NCBI GenBank assembly: GCA_002914845.1
Contig: JXTC01000171.1
Span: forward strand, 268,986 to 332,985
Source: Trema orientale
Lineage: Eukaryota; Streptophyta; Magnoliopsida; Rosales; Cannabaceae
Reading direction: 5' to 3'
Length of the DNA stretch: 64,000 nt
Both the position numbers and the translations under genes were made by a program. Below are positions 34,061-46,786 of this stretch, piece by piece. Numbering within the stretch: the first letter of the stretch is position 1; every line of letters starts with the position of its first letter. The notes below the pieces were generated by a model that worked only from the letters and a program-made list of their open reading frames with translations, was not told the DNA's origin and did not search any database.

Positions 34061-34355
34061 GATGATGACAAATATTGATTTATGAGATAAAAGAAAATAT
34101 TCAATAAGGATATGAAAGTATGAAATTTGACAAGTTTATCTTATTTTTTACTATATTTTAAGCTCCATCTCAAAATATGCTTGAGAAAGTAAAAAGAGAC
34201 TTGCTCCCCCTTTTTAACTTAATTATCATAAGCATATTATGAGAAAATTAAAAGTGTGTGCTAAATAAAGTTCTCCCCCTTAAAATATGCACACTCATAA
34301 ATGAATCTTTTTATCCTTGTATTCATAAATCAACACTATTCTCCCCCTTTTGACA
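34061..34355 (-). other. element D 3' untranslated region, first part
   Basis: AT-rich with CTCCCCC-type oligopyrimidine blocks (34051, 34201, 34272, 34341) on the plus strand. No coding is seen. It ends at the CACTA element. Confidence 0.5.
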
Positions 34356-34916
34356 TCACACTACTAGAAAACAATGCTTAGAAGTCGGTTTTTAACCGTC
34401 ATCTAAGAACTTGGAGGTCGATTTTGAACCGTCATCTAGGTGGGCGACTTCTAAGTTAAAGTACTTAGAAGTCGGTTCTTTAGGAAATGACCTCTAAGTT
34501 GATATTTCTTTTCCGCATATTTTCAGCCTAAGAAGTCGCTTTCTTAGGACCAACCTTTCAGTATATACGCGGGTCTTCAGCCAAAAAGTCAGTTTTTAAG
34601 AACCGACTTCTGAGTGTATGTGCAAGGGGGATTTTTTTGGGAATTTTTTCCCCTACCGTGCATCAAAAATACATTCCTCATACAACCAAATACAAATTTT
34701 CACAATGTATAGTTTTCCAATATGTGCTCTAACCAAATAAATGTACAAAACACCAATCAAATGTCACAAAACTGGTTACATATTATATATATCCTATTAA
34801 CTAATCAAACTAACTACATAGTCCTAAGTTAAACTAAGTACTTAATTAGTTTCTACTTATCAAAGTTAGAACACTACATTGAGAAGTCTAATAACAAAGT
34901 TGATCTCTTATGATCA

Positions 34917-35799
34917 TCAAAGTAAGTCATACAAGGCATCGACCCACTCATTCTGCATCTCATTTATCTCCTCTATCATATAACTCTTCTTCCCATTGCA
35001 CTATAGGAAAAAAGTTAAAATCATTAGTACTATACAAAGTAAATGCATTGGAAATTTTTTTTTTTGCAAGTGATACTAATTAATATTATGTTAATTACCT
35101 TACTATTCAACTATTGTAATGGTCTACTATCAAAGCAAAAGTCTCTCATATATCGCAAAATATAAAATCTACATTCAATATTTGAGGATTGATGAGGACA
35201 CTACATAATATACAAGTCAAATTAGTTTGCAGTTAACACTGCTATAGTAGAACTTAAAACTTAGTAGGAATCAAATATAGTTAATACCTTTACAGCTCTC
35301 CATTGAATACCGCTGTCCCTTCCTCTTTTCTTTTGCCAATCATTATAGTAGTCAAAAGCCCTGAAAAAAGGGGGAAAAAGAAAAGAAAAAACTCAAAACA
35401 AAATAAGAGAAAGTAAGGTAGTGGTTTAAAATACCAATACACTTACATAGATATAACATTTTTTATATCTTCTGGCGATGGATTTGCAATTGGATCAAGA
35501 AAGAAACAAGATTCACGGGGTAGATCGATGATTATTAGCATCCAATGATTGCTATTCACCAAATAAATAAATAGTTAAATATTCATCAAAAAAATTTCTA
35601 ACTGACCACATAGGTAATTTTATCTTACTCTAAGTGATAAGGGAGTAACCAAAGTTGTCCCGTCTCTGATAGTTTTAGCCATTCAAATATCAAACGAGCA
35701 CGATCCATGTCAGTGGAACCCATTATAGAAGACCATATTGGATCGATGAAACAAAAAGTTTGAGATCGTTCTGCCTTCTCTAATGTAAAGTAGAAAATC
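34917..35799 (-). pseudogene. Ulp1-like C48 cysteine peptidase domain in CACTA 1, five exons
   Basis: Splice-compatible exons on the minus strand are 35799-35629, 35551-35447, 35360-35288, 35200-35099 and 35000-34917, each with GT/AG borders and a consistent phase. They spell FYFTLEKAERSQTF, then NHWMLIIIDLP...CFFLDPI, AFDYYNDWQKKRGRDSGIQWRAVK, CPHQSSNIECRFYILRYMRDFC, and the end NEWVDALYDLL. The histidine (NHW), aspartate (LDP) and cysteine (IEC) of the C48 triad can be placed, although the glycine after the cysteine is arginine. A stop (RPLQ then TAG) lies in the fourth exon. Such domains occur in plant CACTA proteins. Their role in transposition is not established. Confidence 0.7.
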
Positions 35800-35881
35800 C
35801 TAGAATTTACAAATAAGTTTGTTAACTAGACTTCTATGTTAATATAGAATGAATAAATGGAAAGTTATCTTTAATTTGAGG

Positions 35882-36827
35882 TCACATCCCATCCACTTTT
35901 TTCCAAGCTAATGAATCTGCTGGATGATGTAAGTTATCATCTTTAATCTTTTCATCCTCATGCCATCTTAGATTTTTAGTATGGTTGGGATTACAAAACA
36001 AACGTCGAAATCTTGGTATAGGCGGAAGATATCATAAAATCTTAGCTGGTATTCCCTTTTTTTCCTCTTTTGAAATTTTGTTAACCTTCCATATGTGGCA
36101 TTCATTTGCATTTGCAAATTCTTTGCGGTATAATATACAATCATTAGGGTAAACATGTATCTTTTGATATTCCATTCCTAATGTACACAATGTTTTTTTG
36201 GCTTCATATAGGGAAGATGGTACCTCATTATCTTCTGGAAATATCTCCTTCAACAAAACAAGTAAATTAGAAAAACTTTTATCACTCCAACCATGTCCGG
36301 CTTTTAAATTGTACAATTTAACCAATACGGTTAACTTTGGCATTTTCGAACCCGGATACATGGGTTTATCCGCATCTCATAATAACTTAATAAAATCTTG
36401 TGGATGATCAATGAAATGTTCGTTGGAATCTCTCAACATATCTATAATAGGTACATCAAACTCATGCGTTTGGGATTCTTCTTCTCTTCCTATGATGTTA
36501 TGTGCCAAAAATTCACAAGTTTCAATTTCTTTCCTATGCCATATCCATTTCTTATAGTTAATATCTATCCCATTAAAATACAAATGACTTCTAACTTCAC
36601 CAACATCCGTACCATATCCATTTCTTATAGTTAATATCTATCCCATTAAAATACAAATGACTTCTAACTTCACCAACATCCGTTTTTTGTAGGTTACCAC
36701 ATCTTTGGCAAGGACAATGTAATTTTCTAGGATTTGTGGCATTTTCCAAAGCAAATTTAAGAAAAATTTCCACTCCATCCTTATATTCTTTTGACAATCT
36801 ATCTTTTAACATCCAACTTTTGTCCAT
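35882..36827 (-). pseudogene. TNP2-type CACTA transposase, N-terminal part only
   Basis: Starts MDKSWMLKDRLSKEY with the transposase-associated zinc motif CPCQRCGN and HLYFNGID. It continues with MYPGSKMPKLTVL, GWSDKSFSNLLVLLKEIFPEDN, YEAKKTLCTLGMEYQKIHVYPNDCILY, then PPIPRFRRLF and RWHEDEKIKDDNLHHPADSLAWKKVDG, ending in a stop at 35882-35884 where tryptophan is usual. Further stops occur near 36377 and 36032, both CGA-like codons turned TGA. A 73-bp tandem duplication (36539-36683) shifts the frame. The catalytic DDE core expected further on is absent; the C48 exons follow within 85 bases. Confidence 0.88.
36539..36683. repeat. 73-bp tandem duplication in the CACTA 1 transposase
   Basis: Bases 36539-36610 recur exactly at 36612-36683 (CCATATCCATTTC ... 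ACATCCGT). The 73-base period is not a multiple of three, so it breaks the transposase frame. The perfect identity suggests a recent event. Confidence 0.9.
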
Positions 36828-36839
36828 TTCTGTTATACT

Positions 36840-38530
36840 TAGATTTCTAAACTGAGAAAATTATCTTTAAATTCTAACTTTTCAGTTTTGGCAAAACCTC
36901 CCCTTAAATTTTGGTTGAATTCCCTGTAAAGAAATACCATAGAACAAGGGAACTCAAGCTTCCCACATATATATATATATTCCATCACAATTAAATTAAA
37001 CAAAAGATTATACCCATTAACAATGATTATGGAATCACATTAGACTGTCGAAAGAGATTTCTATATTTCATCAATATATGATTACATTTCCCAATTAATT
37101 GAATAGTTGAATAATCAATTTCAACAAATTTAAGAAAAAAAGTTTAACATGTACCTTAATCTATCCTTAATCCCTCCAAATTGCTAACTTGTAGCTCAAA
37201 TGATGTCTAACTTTTCTTCAAAAATTTTGGCAAAATCTCGTTTAAAATTAGACAAAACCCCCTGCAAAAATATACCACAAGAAAATGGAACTCAACTCTT
37301 CCATATATAAAATAGAAACAGTAGATAGCCAATAGAAACACATGTATTTGATGAACTTCATTATTCCATTCACAATAAACAAAAATGGGCAAGTTTGCAT
37401 TGATGTGTGTACATTGTAGAATATTTCCATTGTATTTTATCTACTTCCTTACTGGAAAATCACTGAAGTTCCCAAATTTAACACATTAAGCCCTAGATGA
37501 TGATAATAATTATAAATAATTCCCCTACAAAGCTGTCAAAACAATACGAACTAAATAATAATTAATACCCTAGTTAATATTTCAAAAATCAAATTAATAA
37601 AAAAAAAAAAGAGAAAAAGTTTCAAAACGTACCTTAATCTAACCAAATTAGCTACTTAAAGCAAAAATTGAGCCTAAAATCGGCTTGCTCGCTCGAGAAT
37701 GAACGAAAAACACCAAAAAAATTGCAACAATAGCACCTCTATCAAAAATTTCACGAACCCACCGTCGATTATGGCAAAAATCACTCTAGAGCGCAAATTC
37801 GGATCTAAAACTTGAAAAGCTCAAAACTTTTAGGAATATTTGTGATGAGCAAGTCACGAGGAAGCTTTTGGGAGAAAAAAGGGATGAATGAGAGGGTGCA
37901 ACTGTCGGAGAAGGCCCAAAGCGCTGGAGAGTTGGGATTTCGCGACTGCCTAGAGTGAGGAAGAAACCCCTCTGCCACTAACGCGCGAAATGGCCAATTT
38001 CTTGGCCAAATGGGGTTTTGTGCATTTTCCCACTTTTTTTTTTTTCGTTTTTTTTTTTTTTAAGTGTAAGAGCATCAGATCTTGACTAACAACGTAAACG
38101 TAGGCTTTGGAAGTTGGTTTCCAGAAACTGACTTCTAGGCCCATTTTAATTTTTGTTTTTAATTTTTTAATTCTTTTTTAATTTAGTTTATTCTTTTTCT
38201 TTTTTTTTTTTTGCATGGATTTATTATTTTGAGTGGGATTAATTCAATTGATTCAATACTTATTTAGTTTACACAATCAACCTTGTTTTTTATTTTTAAA
38301 AATTAATAATATAGCTATAAGGTGATATTGAGACTAAAAATTTCACACATAATATTTTTGTTACTGTTTCTTAATTATGTAAAATCCCTTTGTTTGGTTT
38401 TTTAATGAGAGAAACAAAATAGTATTATTATATTTATATCATTTTAAAGAAAAAATAAAAAAAACAATATAACAAAAACAAATTGAAAAATCCCTTTAAA
38501 AATAACAAATTCAAAAATATTTTTACTACT
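36840..38530 (-). other. CACTA 1 upstream region
   Basis: Gene-free apart from possible 5' untranslated sequence. A GC-richer block at 37690-38010 (ACGCGCGAAATGGCCA) has a counterpart in CACTA 2 at 57225-57350, suggesting a shared promoter or leader. Confidence 0.5.
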
Positions 38531-38742
38531 TCTTGGAGGTCGGTGATTCTAAAACTGACTTCTAAGTTGTCTTCTACTCAATTTTCCTGTAGACACAAAG
38601 AAAAACATACATATATTAGATCTTGGAAGTCGGTTATTTCAAAACTGACTTCTAAACTCTCTTTTTAACAATTAGATGACTGTTCTAATAGAACCGACCT
38701 CTAAGTAGTGTCATCTAAGTGCGCCATTTTGTAGTAGTGTCA

Positions 38743-39736
38743 TTAAAAAGATAGAAACAAATATCAAACAAGATATCGCTTAAAAACCAATCTATCCCTT
38801 TAAAATAAGATTCTCCTCAAATTAATTCACTATATTACTCTCTCTATTTAAATTCATGACAAAAGTATACGAAAGAATAACACACAAACAATTTTCTCCC
38901 AATTTGAATAATACTATTACAAGTTAAGCAATAAGGAGATAAGGAGGAATCTAGAAATTGAACAATCTTCAAAGTAAGAATAACAATATCAAACATAAGA
39001 TTGAACAACAATATGATGCCAAAGTGAAAACAGGAGTATTCTTTTTAAATTTAGTAAAACTTCTTCTATTAATAATAAGTATGACAGCTATAGTATATTC
39101 AAAATAGAGAAGTTGCATCAAATTAAGATCATGAAAGCTCTCGTATAATTTTTACTTGTTGAAAATATATTTCTTCAAGTATAATCTTCATAAAGCATAG
39201 GAGAAATTTAAATCATTAAAGTACAATAGTAAAATAATTTCTTTTTCTTCATTTTCATCTAACTATAAAGAATGTATCATAATTTATAGAAAATAATAAT
39301 GACGAATTTTGCACAAGTAAATCATAAATATGCTCTCCCTCAATATATGAATCATGATCAAAATGTCAATAACCAAAGTAGACAAAGATCATTCATATAA
39401 GAGAGATATCAATTATGGATACCAATTATTTATAGATACCAATTACTTTTGAAAAAAAAAAAACCAATTATATTTGAAGAAAAAGAATAACAAAGTTTGA
39501 TACCAATTAAAATTATGCCAATAGATACCACTTGTATTTTGAAAAACTATTCCAAGTTGATACTAATTAAAGCAATAAATCAAAGATAAAATGACCAACT
39601 TAATACCAATTGAAATATTTTAAATCAAAAATACATTCTTCTCCTCCTTTTGATATCATTAAAAAGTTGCATAAACTAAAATGATAAGATTGATACCAGT
39701 TAATAAAAACAAAGTTAAAATATGAATAAGCAACTA
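38743..39736 (-). other. element D interior between CACTA 1 and solo LTR E
   Basis: AT-rich. Copies of ATACCAATTA recur loosely between 39410 and 39700 (39419, 39438, 39501, 39601), a decayed simple repeat. I see no recognisable pol sequence here. Confidence 0.45.
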
Positions 39737-42023
39737 ATAACTGATGGAAATTGAACCTAACACTTAAAAGAAAAAATTATACATACATACAAACTATGGA
39801 AAACACGTGATCACATCATGAACGCAGGGTTAGTGGATTTAGGTTTTAAAAATTTTTTTGGTATGAAAATAATTTTCATAACCATAGAACATGTATATAT
39901 CGATTACAGGATCATGTACAACATAAATCAAATCTAGATGCATAAACCCTAGAGACGAGATTAGGGTTTACTTTTTGAAGCATACTCCTCCTTGATTTCC
40001 TTATTGATAGTGATCAAATCTCCAACCCTAGATCTTCTTATCTATGCTCTTGTACTTGGTTGATGAGGCGAGTGGGCAATAAGTTAGATTTTTCGTTAGA
40101 AAATGATCAAGAATACCTTCTGGATCTTTTGGAATACCGGGATGTGAGATGAGAATGTGAAGTTGTAGGAAACTTTTTCTCCCTCTCTTTTTTAGTCTTG
40201 GCCTAATTCTCTCTCTCTCTTTTCTCTCTGTTTTTTGTGTTCTACTTGTGTTAAGACTGTGCAGTTTTTTCTCTCATGTATCTTATATATATGAGGTTCA
40301 AAACTGCTAATTCCAGTCCAACTAAGATTAGGCTTGTTCTCCAATTTGGGCTATAGGTGTATTTTTATAAATATGTCCAACCCATGTAACTTATTTATAA
40401 AAATACTAACTTATGTGTAGAATCATTATTTTACACAGTTTCATGAAACTAATTTCACAAATACCACTAACTAATTAATGAGCTTTGTTGAGTTAGACAA
40501 GGGACCTAATGGATCCAAATAATCTAAGCTCCAATAGTATGATAAATACATAATAACTCTTATTATGGTATTTATATAAATACTATTAGTAAAGGGAATA
40601 CCCCACTAAAGGCCCAATATTGCACTCTTAGATTAAATGTCATGCCTTTTATAGAGATTTAATCAACTAGTCTTGATTAACTGATCTATCTAGCATATTC
40701 TATGCCACATATAATATCCCTATGCAATGCCGTAGTTGGATAGGTGAAATTACCGTAATACCCGTCCAACACATATTTATTTTTAAGTTACCATCTTTCT
40801 ATCAAGAAATAATTTTGTCGATAATTTTGTTCTCAATGGCCATTTATACAAAATTATCAACCAATTCACAAAGTAAATACTAAGATATTAGATTTAATTA
40901 TTGATAAGTATATTTTACACTTATCTACTATACTTTCGAGCTTAAGAATTGTTCGTCTTTGAGCTCTTTTTACTTGTTTTGTTGTTTTTGATGCATATTT
41001 TAGGTGAGAGATTGTTGAGCGAAGAATATTGTTTTTCGGAGTTAATTTGGAGGAAAATCAAGGCATTTTTGTGACAAACTTGCATCGTAATAAGAAAAGA
41101 CTGATGATAGAACATTTAGAGGGCATTTGGTTCGCGGAATGGAATTAGAATCGTAATAGGAATCGTAATAGAATGGAATCAGAATAGGAATAGGAATGAT
41201 ATTCCATTGTTTGGTTGAAAATAGGATCAGTACTGGAATAAGAATTACTTTGTTTGATTAGACATTGGAATGGAATGGAATCATTGGTAGATTGACTAAA
41301 ATACCCTAGCTTCTACAATTCTATACATATATATTTTTTTGGTTAACTATATACACTAAAAATAAATAATTTTATTGGGTAAAAAATTATAATTTATTTG
41401 CAATGTTTTGATAATATTAAATAATTAATTCATATTACTAAAATAAAAATGGAAAAAGTTATACTATGTTAAATCTTTTTATTTAACTTTTAACTAAATA
41501 AAAAAATTGATATTTGTGTAACTATTATTAATACATACATAAATGTAAGACTATGAGATAGTGGTGTAATTATTATTAATACCTATATATATGCATGACC
41601 TTGGATCTTTTAATATTATGAAAAAAAAAGTAAAAACTAAAGAAACGTGCATATAAAATAGCTAATATTCTTACAATACAAATGGATATAGGCCAATATA
41701 GGCTAAGGCTAAATATTATAAGCAAGTATTTTATATAATTTTACATAGTATTTTTTTGTTATAAACAAGCATTTTACATACTTTTACAATAATAAGATTA
41801 CATATCTATCATCTACTTCCAACAGAGGCTACAAACATTTTTCACAAAACAAAACCACCTTGTCATGCAAATGCCTCCAAAATAATAGCTACATATATTA
41901 TCATCCACTTCCGATAGAGGCTACAAACATTAGCCACAAAATGCAATCACCATGTTATGCAAATGCTTCTAGAATATTGCATAGATATATTATAGTGAAA
42001 TAGTTCACGAGTAAGATATACTA

Positions 42024-43056
42024 CTATATATAGCCATCCAATAAAGCTCTAATCCATGGTTCTTTGTAATCATCAGGAAGACCACTAAACACGTTGAGAG
42101 TGCGAGCATCACGAGTAATAAGGATCGTAGCTTTATGTCGTTCTAACATATCCAGATAAGTTGTCCTAATCAGCTCCTCATTGATTCTCATTTATCTCTC
42201 ATTCATCCCTTTGTCATTAATGGCATCACTTAGACGAGTAGATGATTCTTTTATTTCTTTAGCAATGACTAGGGCAGCTTCTTTGATTGCTTCTCCAAGA
42301 TCATCAGAACCTCTACTTTTCCTTTTTCTTGTTGAGGATCCATCCGATCGAGATTGAGGTATTTGCGAAGCTTGTGAGAACGACATAAATTCAAGATTAT
42401 CGGCCTCTGCCTCTCCCATAGGTTGAGTATTGTTGACATCATCTGCATTCATCTCGTTATTTGCTTCAGTTCGTGCAATATCATCAACTGCATCAGCTAA
42501 ACCCTCTGCACCTTTACCAGTTGCACGATCTTTTCCAAACACCAAGCATAAATCTTCATAATATGAAAAAGCCTTATGTTTGAAAGGTGCAGCTTCTTTA
42601 TGACTCTACAAGTTCAGTTTTATGATTGTTTGTCAATATCTTATGAATAAGAATATAAATTATCTAAAAATCTCATTAAAAAAAATTTGAAATTTAATAA
42701 AATACCTGCAGATATGCTTCCCATACTGGTTTCTCGGCATACACAAGCTTTCTATCCGCATCCCATCCAAATCCACTACAATTCGGGCTAGTTAACATTT
42801 CATGAACAATGTAAAACTGTGCTTTCAAAGTCTTCATCCGAGACTCGATGTGAGGCTTAGCTTTCAAGCCACAACCAGGTAGTTGTACTTCCAAATACCT
42901 TTCAATAGCTATTAGATGACCAGCTTTGAAATTTCCTTCAGCTTTGAACTTTCCTTCATTGTGAATCTCTAAAAGCGCCTCTATGAGCTTGTTATCCTCA
43001 TCCGTAGTCCAAAACCTCTTATTCTGCCCAGGACCTTTACCTTTTGATGACTCCAT
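42024..43056 (-). pseudogene. Myb/SANT-like DNA-binding protein of the Harbinger element, one premature stop
   Basis: Exon 1 (43056-42706) starts MESSKGKGPGQ. It contains the Myb/SANT-like trihelix domain (FWTTDEDNKLIEALLEIHNEGKF ... KPHIESRMKTLKAQFYIVHEML ... GFGWDADRKLVYAEKPVWEAYLQ). A 100-bp intron (42705-42606) is followed by exon 2 (42605-42024) with SHKEAAPFKHKAF, an acidic stretch, the basic RKRKSRG and a C-terminal region. A TAA at 42192-42194, one base from CAA, cuts the last 56 codons; the frame beyond reads on to TAG at 42024. In PIF/Harbinger elements this protein partners the transposase for nuclear import and end binding. Exon borders are inferred. Confidence 0.85.
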
Positions 43057-43311
43057 CCTAAAAATAACAGTTAACAATATTCATAATAATAACTAAGATG
43101 TCAAATAATAACGTTACCTAATAAAATATTGCATAGAAAAATAGTAATTCATTTAATTCCACAACACAAGATATTCACCATAAGTCAAAACAAATAAAAC
43201 CATTTAATTAGAATAATAATAGCTTCCTAAATTCATTAGGAATGCCTTAAGGTGCAATACAAATAGAATCATACTATAAAAGAAACAAGCAAACAAACAA
43301 ACATTCAAACT

Positions 43312-44713
43312 TTAACGGTTCCTCCATTCATCAAACATCTGTTGGGCTAAATTTGTTCTCCAGGCACTCCACTCATCTAAAGTTTCAATGGTGGTTATTG
43401 GATCACCATACAATTCATCTTCGTCATCAGTATCATTATCTTGCTTGTTTGGTACAACTACGTCATATGGATCATTAGGCATCTCTCTTCTAATAAAGTT
43501 GTGCAACAAGTAACAAGCCATGATAATGCGATTTTGAGTCTTTATAGGGTAGAATGAAGGGCTTCTAAGTATTGCCCATCGATTTTTAGGCACTCCAAAA
43601 CATCGCTCAATAACATTTCTTGCAGCTGAATGCTTCAAATTAAAATACTCTTTTGAATTATTCGGTTGTGGCCCTCCATCAAATTCACTAAGATGGTACC
43701 GTTGTCCTCGATAAGGAGCAAGGAACTCGTTGCAATTTGTATATCCAGCATCCACAAGATAATAATAGCCTACATATTGAACAAAAACTTCAAATTCATT
43801 GCTAGAATGCGAAATTTTGATGATAACTTGAATCTACATTTATTATATACTCACCGCTAGGAACCTTTAAGCCATTTGTTCTTCTTAAAGCATCACGAAG
43901 GACTCTACTATCAGCCGTAGAACCTTCCCAGCCCAGTAATACATAAATAAATTGCATATCTTGAGAACACACTCCCAATACATTTGTTGCAATTTCACCT
44001 TTCCGATTGCGGTACCTAGGTTTATCTTGGTTGGGCACTCTTACTCTAATATATGTCCCATCTAATGCCCCTAGACAATTCTATTTCAAGCAAAACATTA
44101 TATTTACAAAATTAGAAATGACAAAGAGACAATTCTATAAGCAAAATTGACCAGATAAATTCATAATATATACCTTGAACCGCTTCCATCTCTCATCAGT
44201 CGAGTTCTCAAGAACAGGTTCAGGTCTTTTCAATAGTTCTCCATGCAAGCGAATGATTGAATATAGAACATCATGGAAATACTTACTTATTGTTTGTCCA
44301 GATCACATGAATTCAAACTTAATAACTCTATTTTTCATGTGATGGGCTATTATGTGTAGAAACATAGCTACTTGTTCATCTACACATAAGTACTTTGAAT
44401 CTCTTAAGCCTCCATTAGTTTCAAGCAACCTACATAATGTTGTGAAAGTACGCCTAGTCATCCTAAGATTATCTAAGCAAGTTGCATCACTTTCATAGAC
44501 CAATCGATTGACAACTTGTCTATTTTTTAGGAAGTCAATTACATATAATTGTCTTCTTAAAGAGTTGGTTTCAAACTTTTCCTTTATGATATTATTTACT
44601 AACTCAAGAAACCATGCACAAACGTGCATAATATGCATCCAATGCATAAAAAGAGTAGCCAACTTCTTCTTTCTCAAATTGTCTCTCGTATTTATTCTTA
44701 AACGAGCCCTCAA
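43312..44713 (-). pseudogene. PIF/Harbinger DDE transposase, one premature stop
   Basis: Exons on the minus strand are 44713-44174, 44080-43855 and 43769-43312, separated by introns of 93 and 85 bp with GT/AG borders and matching phase. The DDE_4-type catalytic acids are visible: ALDGTYI (exon 2), LVDAGY and VIERCFGVPKNRW (exon 3). The N-terminal half has a helix-turn-helix-like region (TRRTFTTLCRLLE). One stop, TGA at 44303-44305 (EFM then SGQTISKYF), is one base from CGA. Exon 1 opens without ATG; an AG acceptor near 44731 suggests an earlier small exon. The joined length is about 407 codons, near the family norm. The gene appears otherwise undamaged. Confidence 0.9.
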
Positions 44714-44732
44714 TGCTCCAAAATAACTTTCC

Positions 44733-46620
44733 TACAATCACAGCCATAGTTCAATACCAATAATCAGTTTATGTGTTCAAACTTCACAAAAACATATTAT
44801 CAAATTAACACAAAAAGACAAAAATCAGAATCTATACATAGCTAAGGTCGGCTAACTAGTGTCCAAAATGTCTTCTTAATTATTAATTCTAACTAAGAAA
44901 CCTTATTGTTTTAGATAAATAATAATGTGTACTGATCGTCAGATAAACCTTACCTAGATGTATTTTGTGAGAGATCCTTCAAACTTCATTTAAAATATTT
45001 ACATATACTAGGAGAATGCACATGCTCCGCACGTGTTGATTAGTCACTCTAGTAGATTGTAAACTGTTTAACTTATTCATTCTTCTTTGAACTTTAATTA
45101 TATGATCATTCTCTATTCTCAATTTTCTTAGACTAAAGAGATTTATTGTAGACACATGTTTTAATTTCTTAAAAAGATATTAATTTTACTCACACGACAA
45201 GAGCTATGGAGCTATTTAAACTCAATGCAAGTGAGAAACCTTTTCATAAGGCCAGCAAATAAAACTCGTCATCTAAGTGAGGAACTAAAATTACATTAAT
45301 TAAGATATACAACAAATGTGAAACTTATATTACCAAGTCTCAATATACTGAATAGAATACAGCCCCGGATATAGCCTCTTGGTTTATAATCTCAAAACTG
45401 GAAAAAGACTTAAGGATGTATAAGGGGAAAAAGAAGAAGAAGAAAGTTACTTCTTAATAACAAAATGGTTAGATGTCAGTACCAAAGAGACAACGATAAA
45501 AGAATTCCACCTAGGCATTATGCTATTATCACAACCAAATCAAAGTTTACAGGTTATAGCTTCATCTCAAGAGCACAAGGTAGCAAGTTATAGCTTTGTC
45601 TCAAGAGCGAAAGAATGGCTTGGAAGCATGGTTTTCCTTGTATTTATGAAACAACAAAAGAATAGTCGAAACAAAAATTCTCTGTATACATGGTCTGTAT
45701 AATATATACTCTGCATATTCTATAACAATGGCAATGACAAAATAAAAATAGTATATATATATATGTAATATATATATGTGTGTATATTTAAAAAAAAAAT
45801 CATAACTGAAAAGTATAACCTTTATAAGTGACTGACAAGGTTACTCTTTAGCTCTGTTAACCTAACTGTGTTTATAAGGATAGTAGTTCAACGAAAGAAA
45901 GACTGATGAGTAAATATACAGATATGGGCAATGCTCCTTGTGCCCAACTTTGGTTCTTATATATGCTATAAAAGGCATAAAAGATCTGCCATTATAAAGA
46001 TAGCTTTTGATTGACATAAAAGATCTATCATTATAAAGATAGCTTTTGATTGACAAAACAAAGCAATCCATATTAGAGAATCTGGGAAAATTGCATCTGC
46101 ATGTTCAAAACATTTGTATTTCAAGTGCTTACCATCAGTGGATTAGTAACTGAAAGAACAATTCAAAAACTTAATGCCAATTTATTGTATTTTGTTGGAT
46201 TATATCTTTCTGATCCTTTTTTCTTCTTTTGCTAAACAGTTGAACGTTGCATAACCTCTTCCAACGACTCAAATTCTTATGATTGTACAAAAAAAAGTTG
46301 TTTATGATGAAGTTCTTTAAATGCTTTTAATTTGACTATTAAAGGCGAGCAAGCAACATAACCCCTCAATATAAATTTAAATATGTAAAGATCGAAAGAA
46401 TCACAGACAATGCAATGGACAAACAAAGCAACATAAGCATTTAGATAGTGAAAAAAAAAAAAAACCAATAACAATGACAGACCAAACACTGAGGAAAGGT
46501 GGGAAACTATTGAGTTTTTTTTAAGGGATTAGAAAGAACAACAAATAAATAAATAAATAAATAAAAGAGCAAAATTGAGAAGCTTTGATAGCAGATAGAT
46601 GGAAAAATATACCTGAAATT
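44733..46620 (-). other. Harbinger element upstream region
   Basis: No clear gene. It may hold an upstream transposase exon and the promoter. It includes (TA)n near 45753-45785, a duplicated block of about 33 bp (ATAAAAGATCT...TTTTGATTGACA) at 45975-46056, and (AAAT)n at 46545-46564. Confidence 0.5.
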
Positions 46621-46650
46621 TTGAGCCAAAGCTTGTGTGCTCACGGTATC

Positions 46651-46786
46651 GACCAGAGATGGATGGAGGAGAGGTAGCAGCGCTGAGCAGAGATCGCCAG
46701 AAGAAAGGTGGTAGTGCCGAGCAGAGATTGCTGGAGGAATGGTGGCAGCGCCGAGCAGAGATCTCCAGAGGAGTGGTGCGACAAGG
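46651..46786. repeat. 34-bp tandem repeat near the Harbinger right end
   Basis: GA(G/C)CAGAGAT starts recur at 46651, 46685, 46719 and 46753, exactly 34 bases apart, giving four GC-rich copies. They may be subterminal transposase-binding sites or leader sequence of the transposase gene. Confidence 0.75.

Larger units (their letters stand above)
34359..38739 (-). mobile_element. CACTA (En/Spm-like) element 1
   Basis: The termini are CACTACTAGAAAAC at 34359 and the complement CACTACTACAAAATG ending at 38739, flanked by the 3-bp duplication TCA (34356-34358 and 38740-38742). Subterminal zones (34380-34620 and 38530-38710) contain repeated AAGTCGGTT / CGACTTCTAAG motifs in both orientations, as expected for transposase-binding repeats. 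Inside, on the minus strand, are a truncated TNP2-type transposase and a C48 peptidase-like exon chain. At 4.4 kb it is shorter than autonomous CACTAs, consistent with an internal deletion. Confidence 0.93.

Noticed and set aside
34417-34620. Regularly spaced short repeats that could suggest a CRISPR-like array
   Set aside because: They are CACTA subterminal repeats in mixed orientation and unequal spacing in eukaryotic DNA.
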